NCBI GenBank assembly: GCA_947625465.1
Contig: CANQOK010000002.1
Span: forward strand, 1-64,000
Source of the DNA: an uncultured Lachnospiraceae bacterium
GTDB taxonomy: Bacteria > Bacillota > Clostridia > Lachnospirales > Lachnospiraceae
DNA: 64,000 nucleotides
Direction of reading: 5' to 3'
Position 1 is the first letter of the stretch. The number at the start of each line of letters is the position of its first letter. The position numbers and the translations under genes are program-made. Below are positions 47,301 through 54,048 of this stretch, piece after piece. A model generated the notes under the pieces. The model saw nothing but the letters and a program-made list of their open reading frames with translations. It made no database searches and was not told the DNA's origin.

Positions 47301-48564
47301 TTCCATATGTATCACTACTTTCAGGCGAAACTGTAATATCCGGTCCTTTTCCGTCTCTGGGCACTTCTATATTAATTGTGTATTCTTTTTCGTTGCCGAT
47401 TCCATCTATCAGTTTAACTTTATACTCATATTGGTAAGTTTTTTCTTCATTCCCTGTATATTCAGGAATTGTAATACTTAATGTGCCTTCCTTTGCATTC
47501 AACTTACACGTATCATCATCTGACGTCAGAGCTCTCCCTTCTGGTTTAAGCCCGCCTGTTACAGTGCTTTCTTCTGACAGACCAGCATGATCATCTGAAA
47601 TCTTAAGATTAAACTTCAATTCAGCTTTTGTAGCTTTTGTATCTTTTGAAGACTTGATCTTAATGGTTGTTTCATCATCTTCAACAGAAGCTTCAAACCC
47701 TTCCGGAATATTACCATCCTCAGTTTCAGTTTTGATTGTCGGAGCAGTCTCATCCTTTACAAGTTTAATTGTAATTTCATCAGAGCTTTCTACGTTTTCC
47801 TCCTCAAAAATTAAGTTATTTTCTCCATCTCCTTTAGGAGTAAAGTTTATTGAAATTGTTTCCTCATCTGCTAAATTGCCAGCCTTTTCTACCGACACAC
47901 TCTCCAAGTCTTTATAATAATAGGTGCCCTCATCCAAAACGGCGCCTGTTACCTTATAATCAGTCGCTGTTACGTGCAGCTTAAGTTTCGGATACAATGT
48001 CTGGTTTAAATTAATCTTAGTGTTTGCCTCAAACGTTGTAGCCTTTCTTTCATCCGTATACCAACCCAAAATTTCATAAATCGGCTTCTTTAAGCTTGCG
48101 TCTATACTCCAGGTAGTTCCGATTACGGTAACCGTAATTTTATCGGAAGCGTTAAACTTATCCACTAAATTAGGATCGACAGAGACCTGAGTTTCCCACT
48201 TTGCATAAATCTCTGTATCATCCTCTAATAATTCTACGTCGGATGATTTGATTTCTACAAAAGAGCCTTCAGAATCTCCACTCTTTTTCATCCATCCTTT
48301 GAATTCATAATTATCTTTTGTTAGGTCCTTTAACTCTGTTGGTGTTTCTTCAGTAAATAAACTGTCCTTATTTACAGATACTTTATTATCAACGTCATCA
48401 GAACCACTGTAGGTCTCCCCATCCGAAATCACTACAGACACTTGTCCGGCAGCCGCCTCTGCAGCCTGCATATTAATCAAGTTTCCGTTCCAAACACTGA
48501 TAATCACCATGGCAATCACTAATATATATGACACAACCTTTTTTGTTCTTCTTTGCCATTTCAT
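38377..48564 (-). CDS. Giant Ig-like repeat surface protein (3395 aa)
   Basis: Largest gene of the window. Signal peptide at about 1-35, then a Listeria-Bacteroides-type repeat (YEFKGWMKKSGDSEG to EIYAKW) and a long ladder of bacterial Ig-like domains, each marked by D-x-APT/KPT starts and DKAGN ends. In the middle, six ~240-aa modules recur, each opening with TGxI and FGLF-type strands (TGQIRID, TGTMQAK, TGKIKIA, NGKIVAA, TGSIKIG, EGTITVS). A single C-terminal membrane helix (about 3365-3385) with basic tail RRKR follows; no LPXTG is seen. It is strongly acidic. Predicted stalk reaching through the cell wall for adhesion, sensing or surface contact, anchored beside the secretion proteins. 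Confidence 0.88.
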   Translation of the reverse strand: MKWQRRTKKVVSYILVIAMVIISVWNGNLINMQAAEAAAGQVSVVISDGETYSGSDDVDNKVSVNKDSLFTEETPTELKDLTKDNYEFKGWMKKSGDSEGSFVEIKSSDVELLEDDTEIYAKWETQVSVDPNLVDKFNASDKITVTVIGTTWSIDASLKKPIYEILGWYTDERKATTFEANTKINLNQTLYPKLKLHVTATDYKVTGAVLDEGTYYYKDLESVSVEKAGNLADEETISINFTPKGDGENNLIFEEENVESSDEITIKLVKDETAPTIKTETEDGNIPEGFEASVEDDETTIKIKSSKDTKATKAELKFNLKISDDHAGLSEESTVTGGLKPEGRALTSDDDTCKLNAKEGTLSITIPEYTGNEEKTYQYEYKVKLIDGIGNEKEYTINIEVPRDGKGPDITVSPESSDTYGNKDVSLQVSAEDEGSGVQDISYVLKTTEEGKTETTEESKSLNKEGDSISLTCKDNTGVVYEVTITAKDTLGNTSTKTVTVKIEKEKPTITTSVDGRLEDWHKDGEITITANDKISGFKSDVKADVKVSGLKSGSGDETLEVSGGTVTGDDNKEYTGKVTVTETEETGADLTIKISDLAGNEGTGEVSGFKVDTTKPTNREITLYSDEKCETAVSGTTLNGTKYFQIKAEDKLSGVKEFRYIIDQNETEPKFTEASLETLEYDEVKQYSVLTLDTTKKTDGTYYLHVWAVDNAENESADAKTVQFVIDNTAPEFTVKVIEGTDHDVTDQEVWVNNAELKMELTTEDASGPVTYYVATEDKFESAEEAENGKYSVPTKETKTYTFYVWAVDAVGNRTADAITKTVQIDVDPPTYDNDNFTVSTEDGKINEIDSKYYVKKDVEKVTVEIEASDETSKIKSVQCQETGTSFAGSEEEGKYTAKLENIKDKENKYTIIIEDNAGNKKELTFIIYKDSVSPEMDINELLLNETGSEVKDGAWVNEDVELKNVTVTDSESGVQNVYIKLLKNEEILSDEITEDTLTEYENTATKLEEASGVYSWDSTRELETNNQYQIIIWAKDKAGNISVEQKKFSYDVTEPEAKITVSFNGKENQGQDNVLNTFTPFGFNTNVTNEVPTFNLTFSDPKKDGYAASGILSVEESILTNDIAKDINTVAALESASEGNWTSLKDVEEGALAITKAIKPDWKEDGTEDNKYAAFYKVTDRAGNVIYCTSDGILFDTTPPEGTITVSKAENATGNFEGEKTWSTSDKNTDILFAQKFTVKISAEDVGSNPEGISGNVKIQYFTSSEEIEEAELENKAESLGLETYTEGSEIILDKDEKYIVYAKITDEAGNITWLRSGSLFVDSTKGALEIEYGKAGNWTNDEDATIHITAKDETAGDNEEAVAVGLKEVKVVRIFDGESEETLLDSYLDEKNEVSKEPYDKSFSLKELPEGHYTILVRVVDKAGNEWKDSVEVKKDITAPTGQIRIDENNAWEDLLKTITFGLFYQKQVEVDITSDDSPLTGVNQTSGEVKIAYYKTTDRITEADELKKLEEEKWIYSEGSLKVDPDEAFIIYARLTDGAGNVTYLSSNGLVVDSSAPTITTEYRDNNTWTNNEDKENIVFTITDTPAGIKDYTVEKVTKDGDEEIAVPLDVSKYSVQSSQNEIIKEVISQYKITIPLEGLEDGDYIIRVKATDNSDNKSDPSEIHVKKDTNYPTADLKYAKDDWTNEELPIHNVAGDDRSGIKEIKYFIDGKEHKTITYDVEEKLEYNSEDLDDYYIPAEELPEGDYIVEVQVTDWAGNVARTAVTVKKDKTDPTGTMQAKTDGIFGESEVWTSYKEDPQYELFTKEEITVAFTSKDEEAAENSEIKQIEYFRTEDVLTEEAAEARREELEKAADGQLTVIKGSAAEGTLTITAEEHFIVYMKITDNAGNVTWIRSNGMVLDKTPADLTLTYEKDNIWTNQNLPIGIRTTDAFAGLSSINVYMDEETNRLEKYCQDADDFKEVMTSEETEEIEIAPEDIPEGKHTVYVVVTDKAGNVAATQSVTVCKDFTNVTGKIKIAQNEWSDVVSGIDLKFGYGRFYNLATKVEISAEDLRTAPQNGEVNETSGETEMTISYFTVTEEEARELAGLYNPEDAAKFAEATEGKWEETYVKGSTETISITFEIDPTQEYVVYARLTDKAGNVTYLSSDGIVVDGTRPTVVSKSYLTEDGTNLDNVWSYKDGTITFVVNDDLAGIKEYHVYKDEGEKAPVELTNHGYVSESEEMERDRNAKTISIPTSELAEGNYRIRIGIMDKAGNYYEDYVTVKRDQKIPNGKIVAATGRDDKYSFDSSTWENRYDDVTFGLFAKNQITVDLSSDDNNLTTAENSGIEKIEYFRTSDDLSETEAEERRAALEQEESKELVVVTGKNAGDSVVISSEENFIVYVKITDQAGNYRWIRSNGMVLDKTRADLALTYEKDNIWTNQNLTIGVQTSDAFAGLSEIRTYMTYAGNVTELPQYSKSAGDYSKVMTPEEAQSITVAASDLPEGDYTISVEVTDKAGNTVTKSVTVKKDRTRITGSIKIGNLGTWNRFLGGITYGLFTNQTQSISITLDDTAKDQVNTTSRIQTIEYLRTSEIYANSDEAGAANGWRIFANNVNTTTYTNVLFEVTPRSNVNENLIVYLRITDYAGNVTYINSNGVVLDGRKPLGDLDSPRATIQAEPITNGIYKGSVNVTFNVEDPIINQVTSGLRTVTYKIVNKDTGYESDSVTANVLRDVLRRYGASETSATQTMLREAHTYNGTIRVPANQFNSNHVEVVLDAVDSAGNVMNTVTLPLRIDITAPVINVSYDNNDVGGYGTFFNRARTTTIAVTERNFDPSAYTLIITKDKVRSEINGSALNWTERNNARIENGDGTTYTTTYRFADDADYTVDMKLKDAADNECTSITYTGAATQAFTVDNTNPTIKTDAAASITQQANVVTVTLTEHNFKDSDVMIQATRELNGIIQYRNQKMTPVWSNNGDIHTAVLTFAEDGDYTFTISYTDQAGRAAENYTSPEFTVDNINPVLTHNINANNNNVANKGDIDFEFVYTDVNSGNESGMISTRLTTLSGTVVNWTPEITPTTVNEIAGYNIRFTDDADSSNHLDDGIYVIHVAVTDRAGRETSETVRFSVNRNGSAYDYEQNSYLADLVNRQYIQSVDDNLVIVVTNCDEITGHQVVIFNSLNEQIVLTEGTDYLWELKSDGDDGWKEYACTIFNSVFAQNGTYRIQVLTKDDADDSLFGDNATLISNEDAVTGKTISFTVDNVKPEVILSGVKDGESYDVDTEVRIDYSDVNAIQSIVIERRNDDGEVIGEVTTYTQEQIAELGGNSGRVTIMATEYNGFQTVRVRVTDVANNEMIQEVRILVSSNPFIQFINNTPLLIGTIIGVLLVIGIIIFILIKRRKRVAEVPAV

Positions 48565-48623
48565 ATGCTTTACATCTCCTTCTCTTTTTTATTTATCATA
48601 AATATATAATATATCGTTTTCGG

Positions 48624-49121
48624 CTACCCGCTTCGAGATAACTTCTTACGCTTGTTTTCCTGTTGAATCCTTTTTAAATAACAATAAGTCCTGCCATTTA
48701 CAATCCCATGCAAATTTACAAGGAAAATACTGAGTGCCAGTGTCCCCAGTACCGCAAAACTGTTTTGTATCCCTGTCAGCCACAAGATGGCCAGCAGCAG
48801 GATACATATCAGCAGCATAATATCAATCACTCTCGCTTCCTTGTTCCGAAAGAAGCACATTATCCCAACTCTTTGAACCTCCATGCTCTGTTTCCTCCGT
48901 CTCATATCCCGCTTTCTGTAGAAGGATGCAATTCCCAAAAATTCATAAGCGCTGCAAAGACCAACCCAAAATATGATTCCCACCAGATAAATCGGGAAAT
49001 TTCTCTTAATCTCGCCGGCATACGCCACTGCTATTTGGCTTAAGCATATCGCGGTACACGCTATCACAAGTGCCCCGATTGAGAAATATATGAACATCCG
49101 ACACTTTCTTAATTCTTTCAT
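48624..49121 (-). CDS. Four-helix membrane protein, function unknown
   Basis: 165 aa with four predicted membrane helices (about 8-28, 42-62, 98-115 and 122-140), basic loops (YRKRDMRRRKQ; KRIQQENKRKK). Both termini are predicted cytoplasmic. No domain recognised. It lies between the TTVL protein and the giant surface gene, with a hairpin (49143-49178) upstream. It could be a membrane partner of the kinase or a divergent secretion-channel subunit. Confidence 0.7.
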   Translation of the reverse strand: MKELRKCRMFIYFSIGALVIACTAICLSQIAVAYAGEIKRNFPIYLVGIIFWVGLCSAYEFLGIASFYRKRDMRRRKQSMEVQRVGIMCFFRNKEARVIDIMLLICILLLAILWLTGIQNSFAVLGTLALSIFLVNLHGIVNGRTYCYLKRIQQENKRKKLSRSG

Positions 49122-49142
49122 CCCGTTTACCTGAATTCACAC

Positions 49143-49178
49143 CATATGGCGAACGGCAATTCTGCCCCTCGCCATATG
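49143..49178 (-). repeat. Intercistronic hairpin between TTVL-protein and four-TM genes
   Basis: Perfect 9-bp inverted repeat CATATGGCG / CGCCATATG with an inner GGCA/TGCC pairing, starting three bases after the TTVL-protein stop. There is no T tract, so an mRNA-processing or stability role is more likely than termination. Confidence 0.7.
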
Positions 49179-49180
49179 CT

Positions 49181-49714
49181 TTAGATGATCTCTTCCGTAT
49201 GTATGTACATTTCATTTTTTATAAGTATAAATACTCGTTTGCGGCCAATACGTTCAGCTTCTTCCTGATTTAATACCGTTGTTGCGCCCGCATTCAGAAC
49301 TGTTGTAAACTCTCCGTTCAACACAGTTGTCTCATTCTGTCCCAGAACAGTGGTTCCTTCTGCCCCTGTTTCCTGTTCTCCCTGGGATATGAACTGTGAT
49401 TGCTGTACCGCATCCGTTTCTTTTCCCATGGGTTCCGTTACATCCGTTTCCTGTGATTCATCTAACGAACCCGAATTCGACATATCATACTTTCCTGCAT
49501 CAGGCCGGCGTAATTGTCCTGTCTGAAAATTCTTTTCTGCTAATTTTCGAATATCCCGCTTTGCCGCTCTTCCGGTTCGAATCAGAAATATATTCCTGAT
49601 ATCAAATACAAAAAACAATAAAACCGAAATCAGGAAGAATACAATCGCCAGAACAAGACAGATTATGTAACCCATCTGCAATATTTCCAACAGTTTGGCC
49701 GTTTCCTCAAACAT
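49181..49714 (-). CDS. Membrane protein with four TTVL phospho-motif repeats
   Basis: 177 aa: an N-terminal membrane helix (about residues 10-40, LQMGYIICLVLAIVFFLISV) and a cytoplasmic tail. The tail carries four TTVL repeats at about 120-155 (EGTTVLG, ETTVLN, FTTVLN, ATTVLN), then RIGRKRVFILIKNEMYIH. The same motif appears once in the DUF6382-FHA protein and twice in the protease-FHA protein. In GarA/OdhI an ETTS motif near an FHA domain is the kinase target; by analogy these threonines are likely phosphorylated by the locus kinases and read by FHA domains. Start at 49714 is set by GGGAGGATAAGCAA. It directly follows the kinase gene. Confidence 0.7.
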   Translation of the reverse strand: MFEETAKLLEILQMGYIICLVLAIVFFLISVLLFFVFDIRNIFLIRTGRAAKRDIRKLAEKNFQTGQLRRPDAGKYDMSNSGSLDESQETDVTEPMGKETDAVQQSQFISQGEQETGAEGTTVLGQNETTVLNGEFTTVLNAGATTVLNQEEAERIGRKRVFILIKNEMYIHTEEII

Positions 49715-49730
49715 TTGCTTATCCTCCCGA

Positions 49731-51461
49731 TTACTTATTTCCCTGAGCAATTGTCTTTTCCAACTCGGATATGTTACTTTCCACGCTGGTAATTGCCTTT
49801 TCCAAATCTCCTTTTACACTGGCAGGCAGCAATGCACTGCTGGTGTTTTCTTCATATCCCATGACCATCCGCATCTTATCGCGTACTGTACGCAGTCCAT
49901 CCAATATTTGCTGATTGGTAATACCTTCATTTAAGAAATTTTGACGGTCTGCATATACACTAGAATTAAAATTCTGATATACCTTAACCGAAACGATCCG
50001 ACTGCCCATGCTTTCATAATCAATGTTGATCAATGTATTCAAATCATCCCAAAATTGCTGATAAGAAACTTGTCTCTCACCATTTGGACGAATCGTCGCG
50101 CTCTTTAACGCATCGGTATAGTCAATAATCTTCTCCAGTGTACTTGCCACTGTCTTCCTTCTATCGTCCAACACAGCAGACTGTGCAGCAATGGAATACC
50201 ATTTTCCTGCCTTCTGTCTGCCTTCTTCTGTATCATAGTAGAAATAGTAATATGCGTCTCCCAAATCATAGGCCAGCTCATCATATGCGGCTTCATCATT
50301 ATTTCGCAGTAATTCTTCATTCACATCACTGCCTGTTCCCGCCAATAACGTACTGAATGTAGCATTCTCTTCTGCCGAAAAGACATTATCTTTCAGAATA
50401 ACTTCATTTAAAAGCTTAGAATATGCTTCTGAATTTTCCGGTGCCAGTTCGATCGCATTACTAAAATTAGTAATTGCCGCCTCGTAATCACCGCCGCTGT
50501 TTGCCTCTGTACCCTGCTGTATATAATAGTCGTAGGTACTGCGGATCTGGCTGTTTGCAAATACCTTGAACCCAACGGCGCTTGCCGCAAACACACCGCA
50601 TGCAATGGCAGAACCAAGAAATAATCTCCACTTCTTTGTATATTCACGCCTGGATTCAATTTCCAAATCCTTATAATGTTCTAAGGCATACATTAACTCT
50701 GCACACGACTGATAACGATCATTTGGATTCTTCTGCGTACATTTTAAAATTATAGCTTCCAGCCCGGAAGATAATTTTGGATTCCACTGACGGATCGGAT
50801 ACATCTCATAAGGCGGTTCTGCCGGATTGTGGCCCGTTACCAGGTGATACATCGTTGCGCCCAAACAATAAATATCTGTTCTTCCGTCAGTCTGTCCATG
50901 CCCTCCGAACTGTTCCGGCGCCGCATATCCCTGGGTACCCAGGCAAGTAGTATCTGCCACACTGCTCGATTTAAATTCACGAGCCGTACCAAAATCTATC
51001 AGAGTAACATTTCCGTCCGGTTTCAACATAACATTAGACGGTTTCATATCCCGATAAACAATAGGCGGCTGGCGAGAATGCAAATATCCCAACACATCAC
51101 ACAGCTGTTTTGCCCACTCTATCACATCTTCCTGTGACTGGGCCCCCTGTCTTTTAAGAATCTTGCTTAACGGATTTCCTTCAATGTAATCCATTACAAT
51201 CAGGAAAGTTCCCTCTCCATCAATTACATCGATAATACTGGGCAGATGTGGATGACTTAAGCGCTTCAGTAAGTCTGTTTCAACAATCAGGCCCTGCTTT
51301 ACCACTTCATAGTTACTGGTACCGTCTTTACGGATCTCCTTAATCGCCCATTGTTTATTGGCCCGTTCATTCATTGCCAGATAAACAACACTCATACCAC
51401 CCTGTCCGATTTTATTTAATATTTTATATTTGCCGTCTACAATTGAACCGATCTCTAACAT
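49731..51461 (-). CDS. PknB-like Ser/Thr kinase with TM and TPR region
   Basis: 576 aa: canonical Hanks-type kinase (about 8-265) with IGQGGMSVVYLA, Lys in WAIKEIRKD, YRDMKPSNVM (RD type), LIDFGTARE and YAAPEQFG. A membrane helix follows (about 285-305), and a TPR-containing extracellular part (YYIQQGTEANSGGDYEAAIT, about 310-370) and a helical C-terminus. No PASTA repeats. It sits between the PP2C gene and the TTVL protein, forming a kinase/phosphatase pair of opposite function. Likely phosphorylates the TTVL threonines and the FHA-linked partners. Confidence 0.92.
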   Translation of the reverse strand: MLEIGSIVDGKYKILNKIGQGGMSVVYLAMNERANKQWAIKEIRKDGTSNYEVVKQGLIVETDLLKRLSHPHLPSIIDVIDGEGTFLIVMDYIEGNPLSKILKRQGAQSQEDVIEWAKQLCDVLGYLHSRQPPIVYRDMKPSNVMLKPDGNVTLIDFGTAREFKSSSVADTTCLGTQGYAAPEQFGGHGQTDGRTDIYCLGATMYHLVTGHNPAEPPYEMYPIRQWNPKLSSGLEAIILKCTQKNPNDRYQSCAELMYALEHYKDLEIESRREYTKKWRLFLGSAIACGVFAASAVGFKVFANSQIRSTYDYYIQQGTEANSGGDYEAAITNFSNAIELAPENSEAYSKLLNEVILKDNVFSAEENATFSTLLAGTGSDVNEELLRNNDEAAYDELAYDLGDAYYYFYYDTEEGRQKAGKWYSIAAQSAVLDDRRKTVASTLEKIIDYTDALKSATIRPNGERQVSYQQFWDDLNTLINIDYESMGSRIVSVKVYQNFNSSVYADRQNFLNEGITNQQILDGLRTVRDKMRMVMGYEENTSSALLPASVKGDLEKAITSVESNISELEKTIAQGNK

Positions 51462-51476
51462 ATCGCAAACCCTCGT

Positions 51477-52244
51477 TTAACACGTTCGAACCAGAACAGC
51501 AGAAATGTTATCTTCTTCTCTTCTGTACTTATTCAATTCTGTAAAATATTTAATACTTTCTTTCATTTGTGCTTCATCTAATACAGCATTGGGATTTAAA
51601 TATTGATAAAATTCCTCCACTGTAACCAGATGCCGATATCCGTCTGAACATAACAAAAATAATTCATTCGGTTTCACTTCCCCCACATAGAAATCCGGTG
51701 CAATAAATTCACTCGCGCCGACACACTGCAGCAAAACATTCCTCTGTGGCGAAGTCCTCGCTTCCTCGGCAGTCATTCTTCCCATATCCATTTCTCTCTG
51801 CACATAGGTCTGATCCTTTGTAATTTGCGTAAACGCATCGTCAATATGATAACATCTGGAATCTCCTACATTGATACAGTAATATTTGTTATCTGCGACA
51901 ATCAACGCTACGACTGTTGTACCCAGATGAATACCTATGCTTCTTCCATAAGTCCCAATTTTGGTATTCATGGCATAAATAACATTTTCCATACTTCTTC
52001 GCAGTGTTTCCGGCATAATACCTGAATATAAGATAGTAGGGAAGTCTTCCTCAAACCACCTTGCGTATTCGCGGATAACGGTGGCGCTGGCAACCTCACC
52101 TTTTGCCAGGCCACCCATTCCATCACATATAACAGCAAATAAAACATTCCCAAGCTCTGATTCTGCTTCCATAACCAAAACAGAATCTTGATTTGTTTTT
52201 TTCTTAATACCTACATCTGTATGTACTGCTGTCAAATAATTCAT
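51477..52244 (-). CDS. PP2C-family Ser/Thr protein phosphatase (PrpC/Stp-like)
   Basis: 255-aa metal-dependent phosphatase. Motifs: TDVGIKKKTNQDS, VICDGMGGLAKGE, NVGDSRCY, LLCSDGYRHLV and DNISAVLVR. The Asp residues for the two metal ions are all present, and length is typical of bacterial PP2C. Start at 52244 (MNYLTAVHTD) is set by GGAGAAAG; a longer frame from 52286 overlaps the previous gene. It most likely reverses phosphorylation by the adjacent kinases. Confidence 0.93.
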   Translation of the reverse strand: MNYLTAVHTDVGIKKKTNQDSVLVMEAESELGNVLFAVICDGMGGLAKGEVASATVIREYARWFEEDFPTILYSGIMPETLRRSMENVIYAMNTKIGTYGRSIGIHLGTTVVALIVADNKYYCINVGDSRCYHIDDAFTQITKDQTYVQREMDMGRMTAEEARTSPQRNVLLQCVGASEFIAPDFYVGEVKPNELFLLCSDGYRHLVTVEEFYQYLNPNAVLDEAQMKESIKYFTELNKYRREEDNISAVLVRTC

Positions 52245-52260
52245 ATACTTTCTCCGCTTA

Positions 52261-53838
52261 TTAACTACGTAACTGGAATTCTTCATCTGCCAGCTTAAAT
52301 CTATCTCCTACTGATAGCTTCAATTCCTGATTCGGCGATAACTTCACGCCATTTACAAATGTACCATTCGTAGCATTCATATCCATTACAAAGATATCGC
52401 CGCCTCTGGTAACCAGCTTTGCATGAATTCTGCTGACTGAATTGTTATCAGCCACACAGTAGTCCACCCTTCTTCTCTCTTTACCAATTATAAATTCCGG
52501 TCTGGTGATCTGAATGCTTTCGCCATTTTTTACACGAACTATCGTACGTCCGCCTGCCTGTGCACCCAGAACTGTTGTTTCTCCAGCACCTTCATTCAAT
52601 ACGGTTGTTGCATCGGAACCATCATTTCCGAAACCGGGAGCCGGCGGAGGTGTCATACCTCTGTTAGAAGCTGGCTGCGGTGGGATTGGCCCTCCTGCTG
52701 TAGGAGGAACCGGGCCTCCCATTCCCGGGGAAGACGGCCTTACATTAGGAATCTGCGCCGCTTTCTTCTTGCTGTTTCCCAATGTAATGATCAGTATAAT
52801 AATTACAACGATTACTACAACGGCTACTGCCGCAATGGTAATGATCATTACTATATTGGAGTCATTGGAGTCGCCTTTTTCATCGGCGGTATTACTGCTT
52901 GGAGTTGTAGGAATCGGAGCCCTGGTTGTAGGTGCCTCTGTAGGCCGTGCTGTCGTTACCTCTTCCTTATCCTCTGTCGTCGTCTCTTCTGTAGGAGTTG
53001 TTGCTGCTCCTTCATCAACGCCATCATACTGAATACCCAATGCATTCAATGCCGCGCGAACCTGATCAATACCTATTGCCAGATCGTATGGGGTTTCATT
53101 ATAAACAACATTAAGATCTCCATTGGAATCTACATTAATAGACGCATTCAGCATAACGCCTCTGTTAATACCGTAAACGGTACCATCACTGCCAATCAAT
53201 GGACCGCCCGAGTGACCAGCGGTCATCTGTACACTATGCTGTACATAATTAACAGATCCGGACTGTGTTGTTTTTGTTACACGTCCGTCTGATATGGTAA
53301 CATCATCTGATGTATATGTATTCACATTCTGATATCCCGCTACAGCCGATGGGAAACCCAACGCATAAACTTCTTGTGTTTCTGCCAAATTCTTTGTCGT
53401 ATTCAAAGTCAGCGGAGCTCTGTCATAAATCGGCTGCTCCATCTCCAGAATTGCGAAATCCAATTCATCACTGCTGTTAACCACTTTTGCCGTCAACACC
53501 AGATCATGCATCACAACAACCTTGATCTGAACCTTTGACACGTCAAAATCATCGCCAAATAATCTCTTTGCATATTCCATTTGCGTATCGTCATCTGCAA
53601 TATCAATTACGTGATTCGCAGTTAACAGTGTTTCTTCATTAATTAAAAATCCGGAACCACCGCCTATGTACATTCCGCCTGTTTCTTTATCCTCATAATA
53701 AAGTCTGATCTGCAGAACACCCTTACGTGCTTCACGGACATTCTCATTCGCCTCGTCCGCCTGCACAGATACCGTCATTGTTGCAACTATCAGTATCATG
53801 CTCACCAATAGTGCAAAAAGCTTTCCTCTCTTTTTCAT
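52261..53838 (-). CDS. Secreted trypsin-like protease fused through a TM to a cytoplasmic FHA domain
   Basis: 525 aa. Order: signal peptide (about 1-27), trypsin-like serine protease domain with an intact triad (His in LTANHVID near 76, Asp in DELDFAILE near 126, Ser in TAGHSGGPL near 210), Thr/Pro-rich linker, a membrane helix (about 322-350), Pro/Gly-rich segment, two TTVL motifs (DATTVLNEG, ETTVLGAQ) and a C-terminal FHA domain (about 430-525; SRIHAK, NATNGTFVNG). The topology places the protease outside and the FHA inside. It may cleave exported proteins, as mycosins do in ESX, and pass the state inward. First gene of the block. Confidence 0.88.
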   Translation of the reverse strand: MKKRGKLFALLVSMILIVATMTVSVQADEANENVREARKGVLQIRLYYEDKETGGMYIGGGSGFLINEETLLTANHVIDIADDDTQMEYAKRLFGDDFDVSKVQIKVVVMHDLVLTAKVVNSSDELDFAILEMEQPIYDRAPLTLNTTKNLAETQEVYALGFPSAVAGYQNVNTYTSDDVTISDGRVTKTTQSGSVNYVQHSVQMTAGHSGGPLIGSDGTVYGINRGVMLNASINVDSNGDLNVVYNETPYDLAIGIDQVRAALNALGIQYDGVDEGAATTPTEETTTEDKEEVTTARPTEAPTTRAPIPTTPSSNTADEKGDSNDSNIVMIITIAAVAVVVIVVIIILIITLGNSKKKAAQIPNVRPSSPGMGGPVPPTAGGPIPPQPASNRGMTPPPAPGFGNDGSDATTVLNEGAGETTVLGAQAGGRTIVRVKNGESIQITRPEFIIGKERRRVDYCVADNNSVSRIHAKLVTRGGDIFVMDMNATNGTFVNGVKLSPNQELKLSVGDRFKLADEEFQLRS

Positions 53839-53913
53839 TCGTTTTCTCCTCTCCGTATGTTTTTATTCTCACCTTACCAATAACAATATTTGAGAATATT
53901 ATGATTATTATTA

Positions 53914-53942
53914 ATAATATTTCATATACTGAAATTTGTCAA
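53914..53942 (-). promoter_or_regulatory. Main promoter of the T7SS block
   Basis: On the minus strand, TTGACA (53942-53937), 17-bp spacer, TATTAT (53919-53914). The start site is about 53907, 70 bases ahead of the protease-FHA start. Close to sigma-A consensus. Confidence 0.85.
53919..53935. promoter_or_regulatory. Palindrome between -35 and -10: candidate operator
   Basis: ATTTC-ATATACT-GAAAT, a 5-bp dyad that fills the spacer of the main T7SS promoter, next to the divergent XRE gene. A second dyad-like element, AATATTTGAGAATATT (53885-53900), lies just downstream of the start. Binding by the XRE protein is inferred. Confidence 0.45.
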
Positions 53943-53990
53943 TTAAAAATTGCATTATAAGTAATTTTTATTCATTATCTGTATGTTCTA

Positions 53991-54018
53991 TTTACAGACA
54001 CGTTCTCTTTCGTATAAT
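53991..54018 (+). promoter_or_regulatory. Promoter of the XRE regulator gene
   Basis: TTTACA (53991-53996), 16-bp spacer, TATAAT (54013-54018). The start site is about 54025, some 25 bases before the ATG, with TTGAGGTAA as the ribosome site. Confidence 0.75.
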
Positions 54019-54048
54019 GATAATTAAAGAAAAATTGAGGTAACCGCT

